Source: Escherichia coli
Lineage (GTDB): Bacteria; Pseudomonadota; Gammaproteobacteria; Enterobacterales; Enterobacteriaceae
Length of the DNA stretch: 64,000 bases
Direction of reading: 5' to 3'
Assembly: GCF_011881725.1 (NCBI RefSeq)
Contig: NZ_JAATUR010000001.1
Coordinates: 124,001-188,000, forward strand
Each line of letters opens with the position of its first letter. Position 1 is the stretch's first letter. The notes beneath the pieces are model-generated. The model ran no database searches and was not told where the DNA came from. It worked only from the letters and a program-made list of their open reading frames with translations. Both the position numbers and the translations under genes were made by a program. This document shows, piece after piece, positions 23,828 through 32,057 of the stretch.

Positions 23828-24544
23828 TTAATGGACTGCCAGCTCAAACTCGCCATTATCCTTGGTGATCCAGTTATTATATTTGACCACGATTTTATCG
23901 TAGCCAGATATGCTTTCTAAACTTCTTTCCTGACCAGGGAATATATTTTTATTTATGGTCTGAGTCTTACAACTTTCTTTGCTATTGTTTTTACAATAAG
24001 CGATCGTTAAAACTTTAAGGCGTTGATTCCCGGCGTTGAATATCTTTTTAGCAGCGTTAATTTCTAACTTAGCAACAGGGTGCTGAGGTGGGACGCTAAC
24101 AACGATCCCCCAAATTAAATTAACCGTTAGCTGCATAGAGAGTTCTTTTTTATCGGTAGTCACATCATCAATACTGGGGACAGCTTCAAACTTAACACGA
24201 TAGTTTTTTTCTTGTTGTTCCGGTTCCATCGCGACAAAACGTACGGTTTTACTACTACCGGCGGGTAAGGCAAATTTGGGAGGCATAACAACCAGATGAT
24301 TTGCATCACCTGATTTAATCTCAACTTCATTTTCCTGAGGCGTTGATGGATTATCGATCCGGAATACTGTCGCCTTTATATACTGAACTTCATTACTTTT
24401 AGATATTACGCGAACATTGCCTTCACCCTGACTATTAATGGAAACAGCCATAGGATAAACGGTCATATTTGACTGTGCAAAAAATGACGTACATAAAAGT
24501 AAAAGCGGCGTAAGCCGTGATAATAGGTTAATTTTCGCCACCAT
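23828..24544 (-). CDS. Periplasmic fimbrial chaperone, CfaA-like (alpha class)
   Basis: The protein has 238 residues from the ATG at 24544, the same length as CfaA. It starts MVAKINLLSRLTPLLLLCTSFFAQS, a typical signal peptide. The frame is open to a TTG at 24601, but that would put 19 polar residues before the signal. The two-Ig-like-domain chaperone pattern is visible: the first domain has the conserved PPKFALPAGSSKTVRFVAM segment (G1-strand region), and the second has a Cys pair (YCKNNSKESCK). It would bind pilin and adhesin subunits by donor-strand complementation and hand them to the usher. It is first in the operon, downstream of a very AT-rich promoter region. Confidence 0.86.
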   Translation of the reverse strand: MVAKINLLSRLTPLLLLCTSFFAQSNMTVYPMAVSINSQGEGNVRVISKSNEVQYIKATVFRIDNPSTPQENEVEIKSGDANHLVVMPPKFALPAGSSKTVRFVAMEPEQQEKNYRVKFEAVPSIDDVTTDKKELSMQLTVNLIWGIVVSVPPQHPVAKLEINAAKKIFNAGNQRLKVLTIAYCKNNSKESCKTQTINKNIFPGQERSLESISGYDKIVVKYNNWITKDNGEFELAVH

Positions 24545-24601
24545 AGAATATTTATTCCAAAAAAGTTGGCGTATTAGAAATGTAGATTTATTGTAAGTCA
24601 A

Positions 24602-24825
24602 TATGAAAAACAGTTTCAGATAATATTAAATATGAAAATAAAAAATTAAGTTACTGAAACATATTACTTTTCGCAAATGCGGCACTTATTTTTTAGGAAT
24701 TTATAAATATTCACAATATTAATTAAACAAGTTAATTAAATCATCATATTTATATATGAACAATGGCATACCCATAAACAAAGTGGTATGATAACTTAGT
24801 CCGCATTCCACTTCTGGAGACGCAT
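24602..24825. promoter_or_regulatory. Divergent control region between fimbrial operon and exuR, with ExuR-like half-sites
   Basis: This 224-base region is strikingly AT-rich, particularly 24620-24760, as expected for horizontally acquired H-NS-bound DNA. Near exuR there are two related motifs, TGGCATACCCAT (24764-24775) and TGGTATGATA (24784-24793), resembling hexuronate-regulon operators. They could serve exuR autoregulation; whether they also touch the fimbrial promoter is open. No inverted-repeat phase switch was seen. Confidence 0.5.
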
Positions 24826-25602
24826 ATGGAAATCACTGAACCACGCCGTTTGTATCAACAGCTTGCCGCTGACCTGAAAGAGCGCATCGAACAGGGCGTC
24901 TATCTGGTGGGTGATAAACTACCTGCCGAACGCTTTATTGCCGATGAAAAGAACGTTAGCCGCACCGTGGTCCGTGAAGCCATCATCATGCTGGAAGTTG
25001 AAGGTTATGTAGAGGTGCGTAAAGGCTCAGGTATTCATGTGGTTTCAAACCAGCCGCGCCATCAGCAGACGACTGACAATAATATGGAGTTTGCTAATTA
25101 CGGTCCGTTTGAACTGCTCCAGGCTCGTCAGCTTATCGAAAGTAATATTGCCGAATTTGCCGCAACTCAGGTAACAAAACAGGACATCATGAAACTGATG
25201 GCCATCCAGGAGCAGGCGCGCGGCGAACAATGCTTCCGTGATTCCGAGTGGGATTTGCAGTTTCATATTCAGGTCGCATTAGCGACGCAGAACTCAGCCC
25301 TGGCGGCCATCGTTGAGAAAATGTGGACCCAGCGTAGTCATAACCCGTACTGGAAAAAACTGCACGAGCACATTGATTCCCGTACCGTCGATAACTGGTG
25401 TGATGATCACGATCAGATCCTCAAAGCGTTGATACGTAAAGATCCTCATGCAGCCAAACTTGCAATGTGGCAGCATCTGGAAAATACCAAAATTATGTTG
25501 TTTAACGAAACCAGTGACGATTTTGAGTTCAATGCCGACCGCTATTTGTTCGCCGAGAATCCTGTCGTTCATCTGGGGACTGTGGCCAACAGCAGCAAAT
25601 AA
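24826..25602 (+). CDS. exuR: GntR/FadR-subfamily repressor of hexuronate genes ExuR
   Basis: ExuR (258 residues) represses exuT, uxaCA and uxaB until hexuronates or their catabolites are present. An N-terminal winged helix (about 8-75, [29 protein letters not shown], then SRTVVREAI) precedes an FCD-type all-helical ligand domain with conserved acidic/His metal-site residues ([17 protein letters not shown]). In K-12 it is next to exuT; here it is separated from it by the fimbrial operon, which it faces divergently. Confidence 0.96.
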   Translation: MEITEPRRLYQQLAADLKERIEQGVYLVGDKLPAERFIADEKNVSRTVVREAIIMLEVEGYVEVRKGSGIHVVSNQPRHQQTTDNNMEFANYGPFELLQARQLIESNIAEFAATQVTKQDIMKLMAIQEQARGEQCFRDSEWDLQFHIQVALATQNSALAAIVEKMWTQRSHNPYWKKLHEHIDSRTVDNWCDDHDQILKALIRKDPHAAKLAMWQHLENTKIMLFNETSDDFEFNADRYLFAENPVVHLGTVANSSK

Positions 25603-25946
25603 ACTTCCGCTTCTGACAGGCGCTGCAATGCGCCTGTTCGCTTTGTCAGTAAGCGAAAAGTATAAAGTGTCAGCCTGTGTAAATCCTCTCGCCACCCTCC
25701 CCTGCAATCAGCAAAATCAGACTCCACGGACATGTAATTTTGATAACGAACAACGTTGACCTTTGTTACAATTAGATTCAATTTGAATTTATGCTTTTGA
25801 AAGTTTTCTTATCTCACGATTTAACAGGGAATAGTTCAGGCTGTGTTGATGTATCAAACCCGCAGAACATACAAAACAGCAATAATATTGCGGTAGTGCA
25901 TCTTGTAAAACCAGCGTGGCGTTAACCGATTTACCAGGAATAATGA
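25603..25946. other. exuR-yqjA intergenic region
   Basis: No gene is evident in these 344 bases. A perfect hairpin ACAGGCGC/GCGCCTGT at 25616-25637 with little T-run probably ends the exuR transcript. The last 150 bases are AT-rich and should hold the yqjA-mzrA promoter; I cannot place it securely. Control of yqjA by CpxR is known in E. coli, but I did not identify a clear CpxR box. Confidence 0.5.
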
Positions 25947-26609
25947 ATGGAACTTTTGACCCAATTGCTGCAAGCCCTGTGGGCGCAGGATTTTGAAACC
26001 CTGGCCAATCCGTCGATGATTGGCATGTTATATTTTGTCTTGTTTGTAATTTTGTTCCTTGAAAACGGCTTGCTTCCGGCCGCTTTTTTACCGGGCGACA
26101 GCTTACTGGTGTTGGTCGGCGTATTGATTGCGAAAGGCGCGATGGGTTACCCGCAAACGATTCTGCTGCTGACCGTTGCCGCCAGCCTCGGCTGCTGGGT
26201 CAGCTATATTCAGGGGCGATGGCTGGGGAATACCCGCACCGTACAAAACTGGCTATCCCATTTACCCGCGCACTACCACCAACGCGCACACCATCTTTTT
26301 CATAAACACGGTTTATCTGCGCTGTTAATTGGTCGCTTTATCGCATTTGTCAGAACATTACTGCCGACCATTGCTGGACTGTCAGGGCTGAATAACGCCC
26401 GTTTTCAGTTCTTCAACTGGATGAGCGGTCTGCTGTGGGTGTTGATCCTGACAACCTTAGGTTACATGCTCGGCAAAACGCCGGTATTTTTGAAGTATGA
26501 GGACCAGCTGATGTCATGTCTGATGCTGCTCCCGGTGGTGCTGCTGGTGTTTGGCCTGGCAGGTTCTCTGGTTGTGTTATGGAAAAAGAAATATGGAAAT
26601 CGGGGGTAA
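25947..26609 (+). CDS. yqjA: DedA-family inner-membrane protein YqjA
   Basis: YqjA (220 residues) belongs to the DedA/SNARE-associated family of inner-membrane proteins. It supports proton-motive-force-dependent alkaline and drug tolerance, overlapping with YghB. The family core is seen as [21 protein letters not shown] (early), [16 protein letters not shown] (about 128-143) and [10 protein letters not shown]. The conserved membrane Glu, Asp and Arg residues are all present. It is followed three bases later by mzrA, with which it forms an operon. Confidence 0.95.
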   Translation: MELLTQLLQALWAQDFETLANPSMIGMLYFVLFVILFLENGLLPAAFLPGDSLLVLVGVLIAKGAMGYPQTILLLTVAASLGCWVSYIQGRWLGNTRTVQNWLSHLPAHYHQRAHHLFHKHGLSALLIGRFIAFVRTLLPTIAGLSGLNNARFQFFNWMSGLLWVLILTTLGYMLGKTPVFLKYEDQLMSCLMLLPVVLLVFGLAGSLVVLWKKKYGNRG

Positions 26610-26612
26610 AGG

Positions 26613-26996
26613 ATGCAAATACCTCGCATGTCGCTTCGCCAGCTAGTTTGGTTCGGCGCTGCTTTACTGCTGGCTGGCACGCTGTTGCTGGCCTGGTCTG
26701 CGGTTCGTCAACAAGAATCCACGCTGGCGATCCGTGCCGTTAATCAAGGAACGACGATGCCGGACGGTTTTTCAATCTGGCATCACCTTGACGCTCACGG
26801 CATTCCTTTCAAAAGCATCACCCCCAAAAACGACACTCTGTTAATTACGTTTGACTCCAGCGACCAGAGTGCCGCCGCAAAAGCGGTCCTCGACAGAACA
26901 TTGCCCCATGGCTACATCATTGCGCAGCAGGACAATAATAGTCACGCTATGCAGTGGCTGACTCGGTTACGGGATAACTCTCATCGCTTTGGATAA
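26613..26996 (+). CDS. mzrA: EnvZ/OmpR-modulating small membrane protein MzrA
   Basis: MzrA (127 residues, formerly YqjB) has one N-terminal membrane helix (about 12-29, VWFGAALLLAGTLLLAWSA) and a periplasmic domain. It interacts with the sensor kinase EnvZ and links Cpx envelope-stress signalling to OmpR-controlled porin expression. It starts three bases after the yqjA stop, so the two are very likely co-transcribed. Confidence 0.94.
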   Translation: MQIPRMSLRQLVWFGAALLLAGTLLLAWSAVRQQESTLAIRAVNQGTTMPDGFSIWHHLDAHGIPFKSITPKNDTLLITFDSSDQSAAAKAVLDRTLPHGYIIAQQDNNSHAMQWLTRLRDNSHRFG

Positions 26997-27142
26997 CTTC
27001 CTGTTATCCGAAACAGATCACTCACTTTGGTGATTTCACCGTAACTGTCTATGATTAATGAGGCGGTAGTTAACACTACCGCTTCGTTGTCTGGACAATC
27101 GTTCCTTTGCAATAGGTCCGAATCACAATGGAAAGTTCAAGA

Positions 27143-27511
27143 ATGAAATACCGCATCGCTTTAGCTGTTTCTCTTTTTGCCCTTAGTGCCACTAGTTATG
27201 CCACTACTCTGTGTCAGGAAAAGGAGCAAAATATCCTTAAGGAGATCAGCTATGCCGAAAAACACCAAAACCAGAATCGTATTGACGGTCTGAATAAAGC
27301 CCTGAGTGAAGTCCGGGCTAACTGTTCAGATAGCCAACTGCGCGCCGATCATCAGAAGAAAATCGCTAAGCAGAAAGATGAGGTGGCGGAACGCAAGCAA
27401 GATTTAACCGAGGCTAAGCAAAAGGGCGATGCGGATAAGATTGCCAAACGCGAACGGAAACTGGCAGAAGCGCAGGAAGAGCTTAAAAAGCTGGAAGCGC
27501 GCGACTACTAA
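27143..27511 (+). CDS. yqjC: DUF1090 periplasmic protein YqjC
   Basis: YqjC (122 residues) has a signal peptide (MKYRIALAVSLFALSATSYA) followed by CQEKEQNI and a long Lys/Glu-rich helical region with coiled-coil character (KKIAKQKDEVAERKQDL...). DUF1090 members are periplasmic; the function is unknown, with a link to acid-stress reported for the operon. The start at 27143 gives the normal signal peptide; an ATG five codons upstream is in frame. It is first of yqjC-D-E-K. Confidence 0.9.
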   Translation: MKYRIALAVSLFALSATSYATTLCQEKEQNILKEISYAEKHQNQNRIDGLNKALSEVRANCSDSQLRADHQKKIAKQKDEVAERKQDLTEAKQKGDADKIAKRERKLAEAQEELKKLEARDY

Positions 27512-27548
27512 CTCACAATAGTCATTACTTACTCACCTGGAGAAAACT

Positions 27549-27854
27549 ATGTCAAAAGAACACACTACGGAACATCTGCGTGCTGAGTTGAAATCCCTTT
27601 CCGATACGCTGGAAGAGGTGCTTAGCTCATCTGGCGAGAAGTCGAAAGAAGAGTTGAGTAAGATTCGTAGCAAAGCGGAGCAGGCGCTGAAACAAAGCCG
27701 ATATCGCCTGGGTGAAACCGGTGATGCTATTGCCAAACAGACCCGTGTAGCGGCAGCACGCGCCGATGAATATGTGCGTGAAAATCCGTGGACGGGTGTT
27801 GGTATTGGCGCAGCCGTCGGTGTGGTGCTGGGCGTTCTGCTGTCGCGTCGTTAA
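27549..27854 (+). CDS. yqjD: ElaB/YqjD-family ribosome- and membrane-associated protein
   Basis: YqjD (101 residues) belongs to the DUF883 family with ElaB and YgaM. A helical, charged N-terminal part is followed by a C-terminal membrane anchor (TGVGIGAAVGVVLGVLLSRR). In E. coli it binds 70S and 100S ribosomes in stationary phase and tethers them to the inner membrane. It lies 37 bases after yqjC and two bases before yqjE. Confidence 0.94.
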   Translation: MSKEHTTEHLRAELKSLSDTLEEVLSSSGEKSKEELSKIRSKAEQALKQSRYRLGETGDAIAKQTRVAAARADEYVRENPWTGVGIGAAVGVVLGVLLSRR

Positions 27855-27856
27855 TT

Positions 27857-28261
27857 ATGGCGGAGACTCATCACGCACAAGGGCCCGGTAAAAGCGTTCT
27901 GGGCATCGGGCAGCGAATTGTCACCATCCTGGTCGAAATGGTGGAGACGCGTCTGCGGCTGGCGGTGGTTGAGCTGGAAGAAGAAAAAGCCAATATCTTT
28001 CAACTTTTACTGATGCTCGGTCTGACGATGCTTTTCGCTGCATTTGGTCTTATGAGCCTGATGGTGCTGATTATCTGGGCAGTTGATCCGCAATATCGCC
28101 TGAATGCAATGATTGCCACCACTGTGGTGTTGTTCCTTCTGGCGTTGACAGGCGGTATCTGGACGTTACGCAAGTCGCGGAAATCCACCTTGCTGCGCCA
28201 TACGCGTCATGAACTGGCAAACGATCGACAGCTTCTCGAGGAGGAGTCCCGTGAGCGGTAA
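27857..28261 (+). CDS. yqjE: Phage-holin-superfamily III-like inner-membrane protein YqjE
   Basis: YqjE (134 residues) begins two bases after the yqjD stop (ATG at 27857). Two central hydrophobic helices (LLLMLGLTMLFAAFGLMSLMVLIIW and TTVVLFLLALTGGIWTL) are flanked by an amphipathic N-terminal helix rich in Glu and Arg and a basic C-terminal tail. This is the Actinobacterial/YqjE holin-like domain family. No function is proven. Its last eleven bases overlap yqjK. Confidence 0.92.
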   Translation: MAETHHAQGPGKSVLGIGQRIVTILVEMVETRLRLAVVELEEEKANIFQLLLMLGLTMLFAAFGLMSLMVLIIWAVDPQYRLNAMIATTVVLFLLALTGGIWTLRKSRKSTLLRHTRHELANDRQLLEEESRER

Positions 28262-28550
28262 AGTCGAACGTGAACAACGTAAGGCACGACTGCTTAGTCA
28301 GATCCAGCAGCAAAGGCTGGATCTTTCCGCCAGCCGGCGAGACTGGCTGGAGGCAACGGGTGCCTACGATCGCCGCTGGAATATGCTGTTGAGCCTGCGT
28401 TCCTGGGCGCTGGTTGGCAGTAGCGTGATGGCTATCTGGACGATTCGCCATCCTAATATGCTGGTCCGCTGGGCCAGACGCGGTTTCGGTGTATGGAGTG
28501 CCTGGCGTCTGGTTAAAACCACTATCAATCAGCAACAGTTTCGCGGTTAA
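28251..28550 (+). CDS. yqjK: YqjK-like inner-membrane-associated protein
   Basis: YqjK (99 residues) starts at GTG 28251, preceded by GAGGAG, and overlaps the yqjE end by eleven bases. It has a basic amphipathic N-terminal half (EREQRKARLLSQIQQQRLDLSASRRDW) and a weakly hydrophobic C-terminal half (LRSWALVGSSVMAIW). Only its operon position with yqjCDE suggests a role, probably at the membrane. Confidence 0.9.
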   Translation: MSGKVEREQRKARLLSQIQQQRLDLSASRRDWLEATGAYDRRWNMLLSLRSWALVGSSVMAIWTIRHPNMLVRWARRGFGVWSAWRLVKTTINQQQFRG

Positions 28551-28736
28551 TTTCCTCTCTGGCCGGAGCCATTCCGGCCTTATCCCTCAAATTTTTTGAA
28601 AATTTTTGACAGTTTTCCTTGCTAACAATCACCATTCACCACGTTTATGATTCTCTCCATCGACAGCAACGACGCTAATACTGCGCCCTTGCACAAAAAA
28701 ACAATCAGCAGCCTGAGTGGCGCAGTGGAGAGTATG

Positions 28737-29129
28737 ATGAAAAAATTAGAAGATGTAGGTGTACTGGTAGCGCGTATTTTAATGCCGATTCTGTTCATTA
28801 CCGCAGGCTGGGGAAAAATCACCGGTTACGCAGGTACTCAACAATATATGGAAGCAATGGGTGTCCCGGGCTTTATGCTGCCGCTGGTGATTCTGCTTGA
28901 GTTTGGTGGTGGTCTGGCAATCCTGTTTGGTTTCCTGACTCGCACCACCGCGCTGTTTACCGCTGGCTTTACACTGTTGACGGCGTTTTTATTTCACAGC
29001 AACTTTGCCGAAGGCGTCAACTCGCTGATGTTCATGAAAAACCTGACTATTTCTGGCGGATTCCTGCTGCTGGCGATTACCGGTCCGGGCGCGTATAGCA
29101 TCGACCGTCTGCTGAATAAAAAGTGGTAA
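28737..29129 (+). CDS. yqjF: DoxX-family inner-membrane protein YqjF
   Basis: YqjF (130 residues) is a four-helix DoxX-like protein. The typical first helix carries ARILMPILFITAGWGKITGYAG, followed by LLEFGGGLAILFGFLTR. The ATG at 28737 has GGAG six bases upstream and gives the family length; the frame extends 30 codons further upstream without conservation. E. coli yqjF responds to DNT-like aromatic compounds through YhaJ (encoded at 31057), which makes the shared neighbourhood meaningful. Confidence 0.93.
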   Translation: MKKLEDVGVLVARILMPILFITAGWGKITGYAGTQQYMEAMGVPGFMLPLVILLEFGGGLAILFGFLTRTTALFTAGFTLLTAFLFHSNFAEGVNSLMFMKNLTISGGFLLLAITGPGAYSIDRLLNKKW

Positions 29130-29156
29130 GCACACGCTATACTTAACGATAAAAAA

Positions 29157-29184
29157 ACGAGGGGGAATCTCCTCGTTTTTGCTA
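29157..29184 (+). terminator. Hairpin between yqjF and yqjG
   Basis: The stem ACGAGG/CCTCGT, with pairing extended by adjacent G-A/T-C bases, is followed by five T. It lies just before the yqjG ribosome-binding site and probably ends part of yqjF transcription. Confidence 0.65.
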
Positions 29185-29199
29185 TTGGAGGAGAGAAAA

Positions 29200-30186
29200 A
29201 TGGGTCAACTGATTGACGGCGTCTGGCATGACACCTGGTACGACACCAAATCCACCGGCGGTAAATTTCAACGTTCAGCTTCCGCATTTCGTAACTGGCT
29301 CACAGCCGATGGCGCACCAGGCCCCACTGGCAAAGGCGGTTTTGCCGCAGAGAAAGATCGTTATCATCTTTATGTTTCACTCGCCTGCCCGTGGGCGCAC
29401 CGCACGCTAATCATGCGTAAACTCAAAGGACTGGAACCGTTTATTTCCGTTTCCGTGGTCAATCCGCTGATGCTGGAACACGGCTGGACCTTTGATGACA
29501 GTTTCCCTGGGGCAACCGGCGATACGCTCTATCAACATGAATTCCTGTATCAGCTTTATCTCCACGCCGATCCACACTACAGCGGACGAGTTACTGTTCC
29601 CGTACTGTGGGACAAAAAGAACCACACCATCGTCAGCAACGAATCAGCGGAAATTATCCGCATGTTCAATACCGCGTTTGATGCGCTGGGCGCGAAAGCC
29701 GGAGATTACTACCCGCCAGCTCTGCAAACGAAAATTGACGAACTTAATGGCTGGATTTATGACACTGTTAACAACGGAGTGTATAAAGCCGGGTTTGCCA
29801 CCAGCCAGGAAGCCTACGACGAGGCGGTGGTAAAAGTGTTTGAATCGCTGGCGCGACTGGAACAGATTTTAGGTCAGCATCGTTACCTGACCGGCAACCA
29901 GCTAACCGAAGCCGATATTTGCCTGTGGACCACGCTGGTCCGTTTTGATCCAGTGTATGTCACCCACTTCAAGTGCGATAAGCACCGCATCAGCGATTAC
30001 CTGAACCTATATGGCTTCCTGCGCGATATCTACCAGATGCCTGGAATTGCCGAAACCGTCAATTTCGATCACATCCGCAATCACTACTTCCGCAGCCATA
30101 AGACCATCAACCCTACGGGGATTATTTCAATTGGTCCGTGGCAGGATCTCGATGAACCGCACGGACGAGATGTTCGCTTCGGTTAA
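29200..30186 (+). CDS. yqjG: Glutathionyl-hydroquinone reductase (Xi-class GST)
   Basis: YqjG (328 residues) removes glutathione from glutathionyl-hydroquinones. The catalytic cysteine is Cys63 in the SLACPWAHRT motif, in a thioredoxin-fold N-terminal domain. Xi-class glutathione-binding elements (VPVLWDKK, SNESAEIIRMF) precede the all-helical C-terminal GST domain. The start at 29200 has GGAGGAG upstream; a seven-codon in-frame extension is unconserved. It may be co-transcribed with yqjF. Confidence 0.95.
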   Translation: MGQLIDGVWHDTWYDTKSTGGKFQRSASAFRNWLTADGAPGPTGKGGFAAEKDRYHLYVSLACPWAHRTLIMRKLKGLEPFISVSVVNPLMLEHGWTFDDSFPGATGDTLYQHEFLYQLYLHADPHYSGRVTVPVLWDKKNHTIVSNESAEIIRMFNTAFDALGAKAGDYYPPALQTKIDELNGWIYDTVNNGVYKAGFATSQEAYDEAVVKVFESLARLEQILGQHRYLTGNQLTEADICLWTTLVRFDPVYVTHFKCDKHRISDYLNLYGFLRDIYQMPGIAETVNFDHIRNHYFRSHKTINPTGIISIGPWQDLDEPHGRDVRFG

Positions 30187-30480
30187 ACAAAGGCATCCTA
30201 CGTGGTGCCTCTGATTGTTGCCCAGGTGCGAGTTGTTCATGTCGGATGCGGCGTGAACGCCTTATCCAACCCCAAAAAAATATTGTACATTCAATATATT
30301 GCAGAGACCGCGTAGGCCAGATAAACGTAGTGCTCTGACGATTTTGCCCTTGCCATCAGTCTGAGATTCCGTTCATTGCGCCTTATAAATTCATTGAACA
30401 AATATTTACTGCCATTTCATTCATGTCTATTCTTAATTTGCTGCTTTAAAAACAAGTGATTGAGCTAAATTGAGGCAAAA
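30187..30480. other. yqjG-yhaH intergenic region with BIME
   Basis: A BIME occupies 30241-30338: REP core GTCGGATGCGGCGTGAACGC, then an internal ATTCAATATATTGCAGAGACC segment and a half REP (GTAGGCCAGATAA). The internal segment recurs almost identically downstream of yhaH at 30951-30980. The remaining 140 bases are AT-rich and presumably hold the yhaH promoter. Confidence 0.6.
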
Positions 30481-30849
30481 ATGGACTGGTATCTGAAAGT
30501 ACTAAAAAATTATGTCGGTTTCCGGGGACGTGCACGGCGCAAAGAGTACTGGATGTTTATTCTGGTCAATATCATCTTTACGTTCGTGCTGGGGCTGCTG
30601 GATAAAATGTTAGGCTGGCAACGCGCCGGTGGCGAAGGCATTCTGACGACAATATACGGTATCCTGGTGTTTTTGCCGTGGTGGGCAGTTCAGTTCCGCC
30701 GCCTGCACGACACCGACCGCTCGGCGTGGTGGGCACTGCTGTTCTTAATCCCGTTCATCGGCTGGCTGATTATCATCGTATTTAACTGCCAGGCGGGTAC
30801 GCCAGGCGAAAACCGATTTGGACCAGACCCGAAACTGGAACAGGAATAA
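30481..30849 (+). CDS. yhaH: DUF805 inner-membrane protein YhaH
   Basis: YhaH (122 residues) is a DUF805 protein: it opens with MDWYLKVLKNYVGFRGRARRKEYW, has three or four hydrophobic helices, the conserved RRLHDTDRSAWW motif, and a polar tail with GTPGENRFGPDP. The function is unknown. In K-12 a paralogue, yhaI, lies right behind it; here only one copy is present, followed by a hairpin and BIME. The last residues (QE) differ slightly from the K-12 protein as recalled. Confidence 0.92.
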   Translation: MDWYLKVLKNYVGFRGRARRKEYWMFILVNIIFTFVLGLLDKMLGWQRAGGEGILTTIYGILVFLPWWAVQFRRLHDTDRSAWWALLFLIPFIGWLIIIVFNCQAGTPGENRFGPDPKLEQE

Positions 30850-30854
30850 TCATT

Positions 30855-30876
30855 AAGCACCTTGTAAAAGGTGCTT
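30855..30876 (+). terminator. Hairpin after yhaH
   Basis: The perfect 9-bp stem AAGCACCTT/AAGGTGCTT with a GTAA loop lies six bases past the yhaH stop. A diverged copy (CACCTTGTAAAAGGCGCTT) lies at 31032-31050 next to the yhaJ stop. Confidence 0.6.
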
Positions 30877-30906
30877 TAGATTGTGAACAACGTGCGCTTT
30901 GTTTAT

Positions 30907-31008
30907 GCCGGATGCGGCGTAAACGCCTTACCCAGCCTACAAAACCGTCAAAATTCAATATATTGCAGGGACCGCGTAGGCCTGATAAGCGTAGCGCATC
31001 AGGCAGTT
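30907..31008. repeat. BIME between yhaH and yhaJ
   Basis: The REP core GCCGGATGCGGCGTAAACGC is followed by the TTCAATATATTGCAGGGACC internal segment and an opposed REP half (GCCTGATAAGCGTAGCGCATC). It is highly similar to the BIME at 30241-30338 on the other side of yhaH. Confidence 0.8.
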
Positions 31009-31056
31009 TTGCGTTTGCCAGCAATCAGAATCACCTTGTAAAAGGCGCTTAATCGT

Positions 31057-31953
31057 TTATTTCCCGCTAAAAAGTTTTGGGATTTCCCGCAGACACCAGG
31101 ATTTCGCTTCCCCCATACTGTCGCGACGCCAGGCCATGATAATGTCGATCTCGCTGGTCGATTCCGGGCTGACGACACGCAACCGCCCTTCAGCAATATC
31201 TTTTTCGACCATCGGATATGGCATCGTCGCCACGCCAAGCCCTGCCAGTAAAGCCTGACGTTTATCTTCAATGGTGCTGACCGTCAGACGCGGTTGTTTA
31301 TCCAGTAACTGCACGGTCAATACCGGGCGCTCACGGGCGGTATCTGCCACTGCAATTCCGCGATATTTCACGCGCGTTACTTCAGATAGCGGCTCCGGCT
31401 CCTGATGAATCGGGTGATTCGGCGCTGCCACGTAGACATTCATCAAGGTATAAAGCTTACGCGAGTTGATTTCCGACGAGGAACGAAAATGCATATCCGG
31501 CGCGATAACAATATCTGCTCGCCCCTGTTCCAGCCGCTCCCAGGCCCCCGCCAGCACCTCTGTAATGATGGCAAGTTGAGTATTGGCTTTCGCCGCCAGT
31601 TTGTCGATCAACGGAAAGAAGGCAGGCGTAGGCACCAGCGCCTCAGTCACAATGGTGAGATGCGTTTCCCAACCACGCGCGAGGGCTTCGGCGTCAGTGG
31701 TCAGTTTATCTGCCGCCTCCAGCAGAACGCGCCCCCGCTCCAGCAACATTCGCCCGACATTGGTGAATTTAGTACGATGGCCCGAGCGGTCAAACAGCAC
31801 CACATCCAGCTCTTCTTCCAGTTTTTGCATGGTGTAGCTAAGCGCGGAAGGCACACGTCCCAGTTCATCCGCCGCCGCCGCAAAACTACCACGGCGATCG
31901 ATCGCATCCATAACCCTTAGTGCTTCCAGCGTTAATGCCCTTTCTTTGGCCAT
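31057..31953 (-). CDS. yhaJ: LysR-type regulator YhaJ
   Basis: YhaJ (298 residues) is a LysR-type transcription factor with an N-terminal helix-turn-helix (RRGSFAAAADELGRVPSALSYTMQKLEEELDVVLF, about residues 15-50) and a periplasmic-binding-protein-like effector domain. In E. coli it activates yqjF in response to dinitrotoluene breakdown products and influences virulence genes in pathogens. It is divergent from yhaK, with about 100 bases between starts. Confidence 0.94.
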   Translation of the reverse strand: MAKERALTLEALRVMDAIDRRGSFAAAADELGRVPSALSYTMQKLEEELDVVLFDRSGHRTKFTNVGRMLLERGRVLLEAADKLTTDAEALARGWETHLTIVTEALVPTPAFFPLIDKLAAKANTQLAIITEVLAGAWERLEQGRADIVIAPDMHFRSSSEINSRKLYTLMNVYVAAPNHPIHQEPEPLSEVTRVKYRGIAVADTARERPVLTVQLLDKQPRLTVSTIEDKRQALLAGLGVATMPYPMVEKDIAEGRLRVVSPESTSEIDIIMAWRRDSMGEAKSWCLREIPKLFSGK

Positions 31954-32057
31954 TTCGTTCTCATTCAGTAAATTTGAACATACCGGGCAGAATATCTGGC
32001 TAACAATGTAGCGTCCAGCCCCTTACCATAAAAGGAAGTAAAGAGAGGTCAAGAATT

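Noticed and set aside
20523..24544. Assigning the fimbrial operon to yqi (ygiL-yqiGHI) or a type 1/P-type system
   Set aside because: The yqi locus of E. coli lies elsewhere (near glgS), the pilin has no cysteines, and the gene order chaperone-pilin-usher-adhesin with a 362-residue adhesin fits class 5 fimbriae instead.
24602..24825. Invertible phase-variation switch (fimS-like) or Dam-methylation switch for the fimbriae
   Set aside because: No paired inverted repeats of suitable length, no recombinase gene and no cluster of GATC sites in the promoter region were seen.
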